Source of the DNA: Pseudomonas triticicola
GTDB taxonomy: Bacteria > Pseudomonadota > Gammaproteobacteria > Pseudomonadales > Pseudomonadaceae
Direction: 5' to 3'
NCBI RefSeq assembly: GCF_019145375.1
Contig: NZ_JAHSTX010000003.1
Location: 1 to 64,000, forward strand
DNA length: 64,000 nucleotides
The translations under genes and the position numbers were made by a program. The notes below the pieces were generated by a model. The model was given only the letters and a program-made list of their open reading frames with translations. It searched no databases and was not told where the DNA came from. Shown here piece after piece: positions 49,114 to 58,200 of this stretch. How positions within the stretch are numbered: position 1 is the stretch's first letter; every line of letters starts with the position of its first letter.

Positions 49114-49226
49114 GATTTGCCCGCTTTCAGAAACAAACTATGTCCAAGCATCGCATTTTTTGTACTGAGTCTGGCAACTAAGCTCTGTTGCATCGCCAGA
49201 CTGGCATTCGTAATCCGGAGCAACAA

Positions 49227-50105
49227 ATGATCGGCTTCACCCCTTTCAAACGCGTTCTGCTCGCCGCAGCATTTTTCGGCTTTGCCGCCCATGCATCCGC
49301 CGCCGAGCTGAGCCTTGATGTCTACAACCCGGGCACCCGAGCGATTTTCCCGGTCAGCTCGGTGCTGGTCAGCGGTGAGAAAGAAGCGATTCTGGTCGAT
49401 GCGCAATTCGGCAAATCCCAGGCCGAACAGGTGGTGGAAAAGATCCGCGCCAGCGGCAAGCAGTTGACCACCATCTACATCAGTCACGGCGACCCGGATT
49501 ACTACTTCGGTCTCGACACCCTGACCAAAGCATTCCCGCAGGCGAAAGTATTGGCTTCGCAGCCGACCGTCGATCACATCAAGCACACCGTCGACGGCAA
49601 ACTGGCCTACTGGGGACCGAAAATGGGCGCCGACGTGCCGGCGAAAACCATCGTCCCGGACGTGCTCAAGGGCGACAGCCTGACCCTCGAAGGCAAGCAG
49701 TTGCAGGTGATCGGCCTCGACGGCAAGCAGCCGGATTGCAGCTTCGTTTGGATCCCGTCGCTCAAAGCAGTGGTCGGTGGCGTAGTGGTCGCCGAGAACA
49801 TTCATGTGTGGATGGCCGACACCCAGACCGCGCAATCCCACGCCGACTGGCTGCACACCTTGCACACCATCGAAAGCCTGAAACCGCAAACCGTGGTGCC
49901 CGGTCATTACCTGGGTGACAGCAGCCGCTCGCTGGCCAGCGTGAAATTCACCGCCGATTACATCAAGGCCTTCGATGCCGAAACCGCCAAGGCCAAAGAT
50001 TCTGCTGCACTGATCGCAGCGATGAAAAAGCGCTACCCGCAACTGGGCGAAGAAAGTTCGCTGGAGCTCAGCGCGAAAGTCGCCAAGGGCGAGATGCAGT
50101 GGTAA
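49227..50105 (+). CDS. Exported MBL-fold protein with altered metal motif
   Basis: 292 residues with a clear signal peptide (cut near ASAAEL, about 26). The fold is the metallo-beta-lactamase alpha-beta sandwich, but the signature HxHxDH is changed to His87-Gly-Asp89-Pro-Asp91-Tyr92 (ISHGDPDYYFG); a normally metal-binding Asp in the GGD motif reads GGVVV, while the last His of the fold (PGHYLG) is kept. It could bind a different or single metal, or use another mechanism. GGAG stands seven bases before the ATG. Followed by the NAD(P)-binding protein in the same operon, under a LysR regulator. Confidence 0.8.
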   Translation: MIGFTPFKRVLLAAAFFGFAAHASAAELSLDVYNPGTRAIFPVSSVLVSGEKEAILVDAQFGKSQAEQVVEKIRASGKQLTTIYISHGDPDYYFGLDTLTKAFPQAKVLASQPTVDHIKHTVDGKLAYWGPKMGADVPAKTIVPDVLKGDSLTLEGKQLQVIGLDGKQPDCSFVWIPSLKAVVGGVVVAENIHVWMADTQTAQSHADWLHTLHTIESLKPQTVVPGHYLGDSSRSLASVKFTADYIKAFDAETAKAKDSAALIAAMKKRYPQLGEESSLELSAKVAKGEMQW

Positions 50106-50150
50106 GCCGAACCTGAACACGCAGCATTTTCAAGCCAACTGGAGAATGTC

Positions 50151-50765
50151 ATGAGCAAGATCGCAATCATTGGTGCCACCGGCCGTGCCGGTAGCCAACT
50201 GCTGGAAGAAGCCCTGCGTCGCGGCCACAGCGTCACCGCCATTGCCCGCGATACCTCAAAGGTCGGTGATCGCGCCGGTGTCGTCAGCAAGAGCCTCGAC
50301 GTGCTGGATTCGGCGGCGCTGCAAGCGGCGGTGGCCGGTCACGACGCAGTGATCAGCGCAGCGCATTTCGCCACCGTCCCGGCCTCGGCGATTGTCGGAC
50401 CGGTAAAACAGGCGGGCGTGAAGCGCTTGCTGGTAGTCGGCGGCGCCGGCTCGCTGTTGCTGCCGGATGACACGCGGGTGATCGACAGTGCCGGTTTCCC
50501 GGCCGAATACAAAGCCGAGGCGAGCGCAGGTGCTGAGTTTCTTGATGCGTTGCGTCAGGAGCAGGAACTGGACTGGACTTTCCTGTCGCCGTCGGCGGAG
50601 TTTGTCGAGGGTGAACGCAGCGGCACATTCCGGGTGGGTAAGGATCATCTGTTGGTCAGTGGCGAAGGACGTAGCTGGATCACATTTGCCGATTACGCGA
50701 TTGCGCTGATTGACGAAGTGGAAACGCCGAAGCATTCGCGGCAGCGTTATACGGTCGGGTATTGA
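50151..50765 (+). CDS. NAD(P)-binding oxidoreductase (NmrA/YwnB-like)
   Basis: 204 residues of an atypical SDR fold. N-terminal NAD(P)-binding motif GATGRAGS at 8-15, then VVGGAGSLLLPD. No catalytic YxxxK is evident, as is common in this family of putative NAD(P)-binding sensors or reductases. Forty-five bases after the MBL-fold gene, so likely in the same operon. Function unknown. Confidence 0.8.
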   Translation: MSKIAIIGATGRAGSQLLEEALRRGHSVTAIARDTSKVGDRAGVVSKSLDVLDSAALQAAVAGHDAVISAAHFATVPASAIVGPVKQAGVKRLLVVGGAGSLLLPDDTRVIDSAGFPAEYKAEASAGAEFLDALRQEQELDWTFLSPSAEFVEGERSGTFRVGKDHLLVSGEGRSWITFADYAIALIDEVETPKHSRQRYTVGY

Positions 50766-50777
50766 GTCAAGCCTTTT

Positions 50778-51084
50778 CCCCTCACCCCAGCCCTCTCCCG
50801 GGGGAGAGGGAGCCGACCGAGTTGTCTTGCGTCACACATTGACCTGAACGAGCGTGTCGATTATGGATTCGGCGTGGCTGTGTCAGGTCGATGAATTTCT
50901 TGAGTATCCCCAATCAGTTCCCTCTCCCTGGAGAGAGGGAGCCGACCGAGTTGTCTTGCGTTACACATTGACCTGAACGACCGTGTCGATTATGGATTCG
51001 GCGTGGCTGTGTCAGGTCGATGAATTTCTTGAGTATCCCCAATCAGTTCCCTCTCCCTGGGGAGAGGGCTAGGGTGAGGGGAGA
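50778..51084. repeat. Family C long repeat with internal tandem duplication
   Basis: Flanked by ccctcaccccagccctctcc and its inverse (ggagagggctagggtgaggg). Inside, a 129-base unit is present twice in tandem (50811-50939 and 50940-51068, only a few differences). Between convergent genes. Related copies at 55282 and 59708 have one unit. Confidence 0.85.
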
Positions 51085-51088
51085 GGCT

Positions 51089-51970
51089 TCAGCGCAAATA
51101 GGCCTGCTCAACCAGCCAAAGCATCAACTCTTCCAACTGCGGCGACGGCTCGGCTCCAGCAGGCACCACCACGTAATACGCCAACCCCGTCTTCACCTTC
51201 AACGCAAACGGCATCACCAGCCGCCCGGCGTTCAGATCATCACCAATCAGCGACCAGTCCCCGATCGCCACCCCTGTCCCATGCGAGGCCATCGACATCG
51301 CCTGATCCAGCGTTTCGAAATGCTGCCCGCTGCCAAGGTTGTCCAGTCGCAATCGCGCCGCATCGAGCCACACCGACCAGTCCTGAATGTCGTGGGTCGG
51401 GTGCAATAACAAATGCTCTTGCAAATCCTGCGGTGAATTCAGCGCGGGCGAGCCCTTGAGCAGTTGCGGCGAGCAGACCGGTGTCAGTTGCTCGTCGAAC
51501 AGATGCAGCGCGCCTGGCGAATGATCCGGCGGCGGGCCGTAGATCACCGCGGCGTCGAATTGCTCGCGCTGAAAATCCACCCCGTGTTGCAGCGAGGCCG
51601 TCAATTTGACCGGCACGTCCGGGCGTTCCTTCTGCCATTGCAGCAGACGCGGCAGCAGCCAGCGCATCACGCAGCTCGGTGCCTTGAGTTGCAAGGTTTG
51701 CCGCGTCAGACCGATCTGCTCGGTCGCTTCACTGATCAGCCCGAAGACCTTTTCCACTCGCGGCAGCCATTCGCGGCCTTCGGCCGTCAGCGCCAGACCT
51801 CGGGCCAGACGAATAAACAGCGGATAACCGAGCTGTTCTTCGAGCCCGGCGATCTGCCGGCTCACCGCGCCCTGGGTGATGTGCAACTGCTCGGCGGCGC
51901 GAGTGAAATTGCAGCATTGCGCGGTGATCCAGAACGTATGCAGAGCGGGAAGGGGTGGCAGGCGTTTCAT
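51089..51970 (-). CDS. LysR-type regulator (GcvA-like, divergent to ThDP enzyme)
   Basis: 293-residue LysR regulator starting MKRLPPLPALHTFWITAQCCN, HTH AAEQLHITQGAVSRQIAGLEEQLG and the substrate-binding domain. It resembles the GcvA group. Divergent from the ThDP-decarboxylase/aldehyde dehydrogenase operon, which it probably controls. A REP element lies in the shared intergenic region. Confidence 0.87.
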   Translation of the reverse strand: MKRLPPLPALHTFWITAQCCNFTRAAEQLHITQGAVSRQIAGLEEQLGYPLFIRLARGLALTAEGREWLPRVEKVFGLISEATEQIGLTRQTLQLKAPSCVMRWLLPRLLQWQKERPDVPVKLTASLQHGVDFQREQFDAAVIYGPPPDHSPGALHLFDEQLTPVCSPQLLKGSPALNSPQDLQEHLLLHPTHDIQDWSVWLDAARLRLDNLGSGQHFETLDQAMSMASHGTGVAIGDWSLIGDDLNAGRLVMPFALKVKTGLAYYVVVPAGAEPSPQLEELMLWLVEQAYLR

Positions 51971-52067
51971 GGCGATCCGAGGTATGACGTGGGGACATGG
52001 CTAGTATGACTTTTAATCGATTGTTGCTGCCAGTTGCGCGCCGTTCCAATGGGCACTCCACGGACCC

Positions 52068-52156
52068 TGTGGGAGCGAGCCTGCTCGCGAAGACGGTTCA
52101 AGGTTCGACACGGATGTTGGCTGGACCGCTTATTCGCGAGCAGGCTCGCTCCCACA
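52068..52156. repeat. REP-type inverted repeat, family A copy 8, in a divergent promoter
   Basis: Same arms as the copy at 16253, but placed between two divergent gene starts rather than behind a gene. Confidence 0.9.
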
Positions 52157-52188
52157 GGGAGTGTTCAGTGAATGAAAGGGCAATCAAC

Positions 52189-53826
52189 ATGGCAACGTGC
52201 GGCGAAGTACTGGTCAAGCTGTTGGAGAATTACGCGGTCGAGCAGGTGTTCGGCATTCCCGGTGTGCACACCGTTGAGCTGTATCGAGGACTCGCCCGTT
52301 CAAGCATCAACCACGTCACGCCTCGTCACGAACAGGGCGCCGGGTTCATGGCTGACGGCTACGCGCGCACCAGCGGCAAACCCGGTGTGTGCTTCATCAT
52401 CACCGGCCCGGGCATGACCAATATCACCACGGCCATGGGCCAGGCTTACGCCGATTCGATTCCGATGCTGGTGATCTCCAGCGTGCAGTCGCGCAGTCAG
52501 TTGGGTGGTGGGCGCGGCAAGTTGCATGAGCTGCCGAACCAGAGCGCACTGGTCGGCGGCGTCGCAGCGTTCTCGCACACGCTGATGTCCGCTGCCGAAC
52601 TGCCGGTGGTGCTTGCTCGCGCTTTCGCGCTGTTCCAGGCCGGGCGACCGCGTCCGGTGCACATCGAAATTCCGCTGGACGTGCTGGTGGAAGAGGCCGA
52701 TGAGTTGCTCACCAGCCTGCCGGTGAATATCGACCGCGCCGGCGCCGCACCGGCAGCCGTGGCCCGCATGAGCGAACTGCTCGCCACCGCGCAACGTCCG
52801 CTGATTCTCGCCGGCGGCGGTGCTATCGACGCGGCACCGGAGCTGACCCGACTCGCCGAATTGCTCGACGCTCCGGTGGCGCTGACCATCAATGCCAAAG
52901 GCATGCTGCCGACCAGCCATCCATTGTTGATCGGCTCGACGCAAAGCCTGGTCGCCACCCGCGCACTGGTCGCTGAAGCCGACGTGGTGCTGGCGATCGG
53001 CACCGAGCTGGCCGAGACCGATTACGACGTCACTTTCGCCGGCGGCTTCGAGATTCCCGGCAAGCTGCTGCGCATCGACATCGATGCCGATCAGACCGTG
53101 CGCAACTACCCGCCGCACGTCGCACTGGTCGCTGACTCGCGCAACGCCGCACAAGCCTTGCTCAGCGCCTTGTCGCACCAACCGCTGGCCGAGCGTCGTA
53201 ATGATTGGGGCCAGGTCCGCGCCGCGCGTCTGCGTGATGAATTGGCGGCGAGCTGGGATGCGCCGACGCTGGCGCAGACGCGTTTGCTCGAAACCGTGCT
53301 GCACGAATTGCCCGAAGCGGTGTTCGTCGGCGATTCCACGCAACCGGTGTACACCGGCAACCTCACGTTCAACCCCGGGCGTCCGCGACGCTGGTTCAAC
53401 GCATCCACCGGTTACGGCACCCTCGGCTATGCGCTGCCGGCGGCGATCGGTGCGTGGCTCGGCGGCCAACTCGATAAGGGCGCGCGCCCGCCAGTGGTGT
53501 GCCTGATCGGCGACGGCGGCTTGCAATTCACTCTGCCGGAACTGGCCAGCGCCGTTGAAGCACGGGTACCGGTGATCGTGCTGCTGTGGAATAACCAGGG
53601 TTACGAGGAAATCAAAAAGTACATGGTCAACCGCGCCATCGAACCGGTCGGCGTGGACATCTACACCCCGGATTTCGTCGCCGTGGCCAAGGGCCTCGGT
53701 TGCGCCGCGCAAGCCATCAGCAGCATCGACGAATTGCGCGCAGCGCTGCGTAAAGCGACGGACCGGCAAGGCCCGACGCTGATTGAAATCGACCAGAACC
53801 AGTGGATGCAGGCGGTGGCCCAATGA
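52189..53826 (+). CDS. ThDP-dependent decarboxylase (AruI-like 2-ketoarginine decarboxylase family)
   Basis: 545 residues with the three domains of acetohydroxyacid-synthase-type enzymes. The catalytic Glu is in RHEQGAGFMADGYAR and the ThDP motif is GDGGLQF...NNQGYEE. The sequence recalls AruI (5-guanidino-2-oxopentanoate decarboxylase) of the arginine transaminase pathway; acetolactate synthase and other 2-oxoacid decarboxylases are the alternatives. ATG 52189 is chosen (MATCGEVLVKLLENYAV); a GTG at 52168 is also possible. Overlaps the next gene by four bases (ATGA). Under the divergent LysR regulator. Confidence 0.82.
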   Translation: MATCGEVLVKLLENYAVEQVFGIPGVHTVELYRGLARSSINHVTPRHEQGAGFMADGYARTSGKPGVCFIITGPGMTNITTAMGQAYADSIPMLVISSVQSRSQLGGGRGKLHELPNQSALVGGVAAFSHTLMSAAELPVVLARAFALFQAGRPRPVHIEIPLDVLVEEADELLTSLPVNIDRAGAAPAAVARMSELLATAQRPLILAGGGAIDAAPELTRLAELLDAPVALTINAKGMLPTSHPLLIGSTQSLVATRALVAEADVVLAIGTELAETDYDVTFAGGFEIPGKLLRIDIDADQTVRNYPPHVALVADSRNAAQALLSALSHQPLAERRNDWGQVRAARLRDELAASWDAPTLAQTRLLETVLHELPEAVFVGDSTQPVYTGNLTFNPGRPRRWFNASTGYGTLGYALPAAIGAWLGGQLDKGARPPVVCLIGDGGLQFTLPELASAVEARVPVIVLLWNNQGYEEIKKYMVNRAIEPVGVDIYTPDFVAVAKGLGCAAQAISSIDELRAALRKATDRQGPTLIEIDQNQWMQAVAQ

Positions 53827-55274
53827 TCAGTTTTCCAACCACACTCGACGGGCTCTACATCAACGGTCAATGGTCGTCGGGCCGCGAGCATCTACGGGTG
53901 ATCAATCCCGCTACCGAAGCGCTGCTGACCACCGTCAATGGCGGTGACGAACAGGCCGTCGACCAGGCGATCAGCGCCGCGTGCGAGGCGTTCGAAGACT
54001 GGTCGAAAACCACCGGCGCCGAACGCGCTGCGATCCTGCGCAACATTGCCAAAGGCGTGCGCAATGGTCGCGAACACTTGATGAACCTGCAGTCGAGCAA
54101 CAACGGTAAACCGCAATTCGAAGCGGCCATCGATGTCGATGACGTGATCGCCACTTTCGACTATTACGCCGAACTCGCCGAAGGCCTCGACGCCGGTCAG
54201 GACAGCAACTTGCCGCTGCCCAGCGATGACTTCAGCGCACGCCTGCGGCGTGAACCCTGCGGCGTGGTCGGGCTGATCGTGCCGTGGAATTTCCCCATGG
54301 TCACCACCGCGTGGAAACTGGCGCCAGCGCTCGCCGCCGGTTGCTGCGTGGTGCTGAAACCTTCTGAAGTGACGCCGTTGCCGGAGCTGGAACTGGCCGC
54401 GATCATCGCTGAATGCGGGTTGCCCGACGGCGTGTTCAATCTGGTCTGCGGCACCGGGCTGGCGGTGGGCGCGCCGTTGTCGGCCGATCCACGCATTGCC
54501 AAGATCTCCTTCACTGGCAGCAATGCGGTTGGCGTGCAGGTGATGCAACGCGCAGCCGAAACCGTGAAGGGTGTGAGCCTGGAGCTGGGTGGCAAATCTT
54601 CCTTGCTGGTGCTGGCGGATGCCGATCTGCAACTGGCGGTGGAACTGGCCTGTGGCGGCGCGTTCTTCAACGCCGGGCAGATGTGCTCGGCCACCAGTCG
54701 GGTGCTGGTCGCCGAGGCATTGATGGACGAATTTCTTCAGCGCCTGCAAAAACGTGCGGAGGCGATCCGAGTCGCTGATCCGTTTGATGCGGATGTGGAG
54801 ATGGGCGCGCTGGTCAATCAGGCGCAGTACCAACGAGTGCTTGGGCATATTGATCGCGGTTTGAGCGCCGGGGCGAGGTTGGTGTGCGGCGGCAATCGTC
54901 CGGCGCATTTGCCGCGCGGTTATTTTCTGCAACCGACGGTGTTCACCGACGTGCCGCTGGACAGCGCGTTATGGCGTGAAGAGATTTTCGGCCCGGTGGT
55001 GTGTGTGCGCAGTTTCGCCAGTGAGAGCGAGGCGATTGCGCTGGCCAACGACACGCAGTTCGGCCTGGTCGCGAGTGTGGTGACGCGCGATGCTGCAACG
55101 GCGGATCGCGTGGCCAACGCCTTGCAGGCGGGGCTGGTGTGGATCAATGCGCCGCAGGTGATCTTCCCGCAGACGGCGTGGGGTGGTTACAAGCAGAGCA
55201 GTGTCGGCCGCGAACTGGGGCCTTGGGGGTTGGCGGCGTTTCAGGAGATCAAGCATGTAGTTCGAGCGGTATAA
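53823..55274 (+). CDS. NAD(P)-dependent aldehyde dehydrogenase (betaine/guanidinobutyraldehyde type)
   Basis: 483 residues of the ALDH superfamily. Glu of LELGGKS and Cys of FNAGQMCSATSR are the catalytic pair, with the nucleotide-binding FTGSNAVG motif. The closest recalled groups are BetB/PuuC/KauB, which oxidise amino- or guanidino-aldehydes. The overlap with the decarboxylase gene shows a two-step route: 2-oxoacid to aldehyde to acid. If the decarboxylase is AruI-like, the product would be 4-guanidinobutyrate. Confidence 0.85.
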   Translation: MISFPTTLDGLYINGQWSSGREHLRVINPATEALLTTVNGGDEQAVDQAISAACEAFEDWSKTTGAERAAILRNIAKGVRNGREHLMNLQSSNNGKPQFEAAIDVDDVIATFDYYAELAEGLDAGQDSNLPLPSDDFSARLRREPCGVVGLIVPWNFPMVTTAWKLAPALAAGCCVVLKPSEVTPLPELELAAIIAECGLPDGVFNLVCGTGLAVGAPLSADPRIAKISFTGSNAVGVQVMQRAAETVKGVSLELGGKSSLLVLADADLQLAVELACGGAFFNAGQMCSATSRVLVAEALMDEFLQRLQKRAEAIRVADPFDADVEMGALVNQAQYQRVLGHIDRGLSAGARLVCGGNRPAHLPRGYFLQPTVFTDVPLDSALWREEIFGPVVCVRSFASESEAIALANDTQFGLVASVVTRDAATADRVANALQAGLVWINAPQVIFPQTAWGGYKQSSVGRELGPWGLAAFQEIKHVVRAV

Positions 55275-55281
55275 AAGCCTA

Positions 55282-55459
55282 CCCTCACCCCAGCCCTCTC
55301 CCGGAGGGAGAGGGAGCTGACCGAGGTGTCTTGCGTTCTCCGTCGACCTGAAAAACCGAGTCGATTATGGATTCAAAGGTAATCGTTCAAGTCGGTGAAC
55401 CTCTTCAATATTCCCCAATCTGTCCCCTCTCCCTCTGGGAGAGGGCTAGGGTGAGGGGC
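55282..55459. repeat. Family C repeat copy 2
   Basis: Arms ccctcaccccagccctctcc and gagagggctagggtgagggg, with the unit core seen at 50811. Between the convergent ALDH and AraC genes. Confidence 0.8.
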
Positions 55460-55468
55460 TTTTAACGG

Positions 55469-56398
55469 TCACACCGAAAGCCGCAACCGCGCCAGATCCC
55501 GCAACGGCGGCGCGCCAAACAGGCGGCTGTATTCGCGGCTGAACTGCGACGGACTTTCATAACCCACCCGATACCCTGCCGCCGAGGCTTCCAGCCCCTC
55601 GGTCAACATCAGTCGCCGCGCCTCTTGCAGGCGCAGCTGCTTCTGATATTGCAACGGACTCATCGCCGTCATCGCCTTGAAGCGGTGATGCAACGTCGAC
55701 ACGCTGAGGTTCACTTCCCGCGCCAGATCATCGATGCGCAGCGGCTGCTCGAAGTTGCCGTTGAGCCATTTGATGGCCTGGCTGATGCGATGGCTCTGAC
55801 TGTTGGCAATCGCAATCTCATACAGACGATGGCCCTGTGGGCTGCGCAGCAGACGATAGAGAATCTCCCGGCGAATCAGCGGCGCGAGCATGGCGATGTC
55901 TTTCGGCGCGTCGAGCAGCCGCGCCAGACGCAGCACCGCGTCGAGCATGGCGCTGTCGATTTTTTCCACGTACAGACCACGTCCGGTCGGCCGGGTCGGC
56001 ACGCCCATCGGGCCGGCGTCGGCGATCAGCGCGGTGATTTCGGTCGGATCAATGTCTAGACGCACGGCGAGGATCGGTTCTTCCGGCGAGACGTTGACCA
56101 CGCGGCCGCTGAGCGGCATCGAAACCGACACCACCAGATAATTCAGCGGGTCGTAGTTGAAAAACTCGTCGGCCAGGCGGACCTCTTTGCGCCCCTGCGC
56201 CATGATGCACAGCGCCGGCTGCGCGAGCACCGGGGCAAAGTCATGGGACTGGGTGTGGCGCGACATTACCAGCGAACCGATCGCGGTCTGGTAGCTGCCA
56301 TCGTCGCTGGTGTTGCGGCGGATGATCGCCGCTAGCTCCGCACGCTGCTTTTCCATGTCGGCGCTGGGTTCGGCTTGAAAAGGATCGAATGACGTCAT
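55469..56398 (-). CDS. AraC-family regulator with AraC_N domain
   Basis: 309 residues: an N-terminal AraC_N (cupin-type) domain (about 20-180) and the C-terminal double HTH (about 205-305; DDLAREVNLSVSTLHHRFKAMTAM and AGYRVGYESPSQFSREYSRLFG). Such regulators sense small molecules and often control a neighbouring oxidoreductase gene. The start at 56398 (MTSFDPFQ) is chosen; the open frame continues upstream without a good ribosome-binding site. Divergent from the small monooxygenase-fold gene. Confidence 0.85.
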   Translation of the reverse strand: MTSFDPFQAEPSADMEKQRAELAAIIRRNTSDDGSYQTAIGSLVMSRHTQSHDFAPVLAQPALCIMAQGRKEVRLADEFFNYDPLNYLVVSVSMPLSGRVVNVSPEEPILAVRLDIDPTEITALIADAGPMGVPTRPTGRGLYVEKIDSAMLDAVLRLARLLDAPKDIAMLAPLIRREILYRLLRSPQGHRLYEIAIANSQSHRISQAIKWLNGNFEQPLRIDDLAREVNLSVSTLHHRFKAMTAMSPLQYQKQLRLQEARRLMLTEGLEASAAGYRVGYESPSQFSREYSRLFGAPPLRDLARLRLSV

Positions 56399-56534
56399 GC
56401 ACGGCATCCTCGGCAAGTGAGGGGGGGAATGCAGCAGAGCATATGTTTGTGCAAGCAACGGCGGTAGACACATTCTGCCAAATGCTTGCCTGATTCTGCC
56501 CGCAGGTGCACGCAGGTCTCCCGCCATACGATTG

Positions 56535-56612
56535 CGTAGGAGCTGCCGAAGGCTGCGATCCGTTGATCTTCAAGGCAAAAGCAAAAGATCGCAGCCTTTG
56601 GCAACTCCTACA
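56535..56612. repeat. Intergenic repeat, family D copy 2
   Basis: cgtaggagctgccgaaggctgcgatc ... aaaagatcgcagcctttggcaactcctac, the same type as at 35689 with its arms in mirrored order. Upstream of the AraC gene and the monooxygenase gene. Confidence 0.75.
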
Positions 56613-56795
56613 CAAAACGCGTATGACAGACGTGTTGCGCGGGTTTACAGGTTGTTACAGGTCGTCTGCGCAGTCTCGCAGGATTGTGCAACGCGAAGGC
56701 AGGAATCGACTAACGGCGCAGCCGCCCCGGCCCTTAATCTTTGCTTCAGTCGCAGCCCGTCCCCGGCTGCCACGCGATTTCATGGAGGGTTGATC

Positions 56796-57149
56796 ATGTC
56801 CAAGCAGATGCCTGTCAGTCATATGGCCTTCGTTCGTGCCCAGCCCGGGCGTTCGGCGGAACTCGGTGTGCGCCTGAGCGCGTTGATCGAGGTCTCGCGC
56901 GCGGCGCCCGGCTGCCTGAGTTTTTCCCTGCAACAGTCGCAGTGCGACGCCGACCTGTGGCTGGTCAGCGGCTACTGGAGCAGTCAGCAGATGATGACGA
57001 CTTATTTCAACAGTCCGTCGATGGAAGTCTTCGCCGAGCTGGTGCAGGACCTGGTGGTCAACAGCCTCGACTTCCACACCTTCAGAGACGTTTCAGCCGC
57101 GCAGGCCCTCGGTCAATGCGCTGCGCCGATACACAAACTCGCCGGTTGA
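56796..57149 (+). CDS. Antibiotic-biosynthesis-monooxygenase-fold (ABM) protein
   Basis: 117 residues with the dimeric alpha/beta barrel seen in ABM/YgiN-like proteins (VSHMAFVRAQPG... GCLSFSLQQS... LWLVSGYWSS). Members are small cofactor-free monooxygenases or quinol oxidases. Start ATG 56796. It is divergent from an AraC regulator. No antibiotic cluster is near, so the family name should not be read as function. Confidence 0.75.
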   Translation: MSKQMPVSHMAFVRAQPGRSAELGVRLSALIEVSRAAPGCLSFSLQQSQCDADLWLVSGYWSSQQMMTTYFNSPSMEVFAELVQDLVVNSLDFHTFRDVSAAQALGQCAAPIHKLAG

Positions 57150-57192
57150 GGGTTTAATGTCCGGCTTATTTGATTGAGCCAGGATCCGCGAC

Positions 57193-57435
57193 ATGGCACG
57201 TAAAGAGTTTGAACGCTTCGAAGCAGTCTCCGCAGTCGTCCCCGTCGAGCTGGGCGGCAACAAGGGTTATTACGCGGCGATCGCGGTCAAGGCCCTGGTC
57301 GATGGCGGCGCACCACGCTTTCACAAATTGCTCGATGAGCAGGTGTTTCCCGGCGCTATCGCTGCCGATGATGCGGCCATCAACGAGCTGGACAAGCTCA
57401 AGGGCGTCACTGACGACGCCGAGCTGATCTGGTAA
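57193..57435 (+). CDS. Conserved small protein of unknown function
   Basis: 80 residues, acidic to neutral, with two hydrophobic stretches (VSAVVPVELGG, YYAAIAVKALVDGG) and no export signal or cysteine. Not recognised. Its stop codon directly abuts the stop codon of the convergent flavin reductase gene. Codon use is typical of the genome, supporting a real gene. Confidence 0.55.
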   Translation: MARKEFERFEAVSAVVPVELGGNKGYYAAIAVKALVDGGAPRFHKLLDEQVFPGAIAADDAAINELDKLKGVTDDAELIW

Positions 57436-58065
57436 TTACTTCTGTGCGCCCGGACGCCACATCTTGAACAGAGCCTCAGGCCCCAGCTGGAAATAATCCG
57501 CCGGCCCGCCGCCGCGCAGAATCGGTTGTGCGGCGGCGGTGTCGTAGATGCCGTCCTTCAGTAGCCATTTGGCGATGTGCACCGCAACCACCTCACCGAG
57601 GATCAGCCAGCTCGGTACGGTTTCGCCATCGGCGCGTTGCAGCTGGATGATCTGCGTGACCTTGCATTCGAAGGACACCGGGCTTTCGGCGACCCGAGGT
57701 ACAGAGATCACCTTTGACGCCACGGTGGTCAGCCCCGCCAGTTCAAACTCGTTGACCTCAGGCGCGACCATCGCGCAGCTCTGGTTCATCTGCTCGGCCA
57801 ACGGGCGCGTGGCGAGGTTCCAGACGAATTCCCCGGTCTGTTCGATGTTGTTCAGACTGTCTTTGCGTCCGACGCTGGAAAAACCAATGATCGGCGGCAC
57901 GTAGTTGAAGGCGTTGAAGAAACTGTATGGCGCGAGATTGAGCCGGCCTTCGGCATCCTGCGAGGAAATCCAGCCGATGGGCCGCGGGCCGACGATGGCG
58001 TTGAACGGATCGTGAGGCAGGCCGTGGCCGTTGGCGGGTTCGTAGAAGTGGATGTCATCGGGCAT
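57436..58065 (-). CDS. Flavin reductase-like (FMN-binding split barrel) protein
   Basis: About 209 residues of the flavin reductase (DIM6/NTAB) family. FMN-binding segment IGWISSQDAEGRLNLAPYSFFNAF, with VGFSSVGRKDS and GEVVAVHIA. May reduce FMN for a partner monooxygenase or act alone as an oxidoreductase. The ATG at 58065 (MPDDIHFYEPANG) is preferred with AGGAA ten bases before it; an ATG eight residues upstream is possible. Confidence 0.82.
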   Translation of the reverse strand: MPDDIHFYEPANGHGLPHDPFNAIVGPRPIGWISSQDAEGRLNLAPYSFFNAFNYVPPIIGFSSVGRKDSLNNIEQTGEFVWNLATRPLAEQMNQSCAMVAPEVNEFELAGLTTVASKVISVPRVAESPVSFECKVTQIIQLQRADGETVPSWLILGEVVAVHIAKWLLKDGIYDTAAAQPILRGGGPADYFQLGPEALFKMWRPGAQK

Positions 58066-58200
58066 GGGGAGCGGATTCCTGAGCTGCATTCGAATGCAAC
58101 CATAGTGCTAGGACCCAGCGCATATTTCCACCCGGACGCGAGACCCCGCAGGGTTCGTGGCAGGACACAGATTTTGTGGCCTGCCAGCGATGTAGCCCTG

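Noticed and set aside
56796..57149. An antibiotic biosynthesis gene cluster around the ABM-fold protein
   Set aside because: No synthase, tailoring enzyme or exporter is next to it; the fold is common in unrelated roles.
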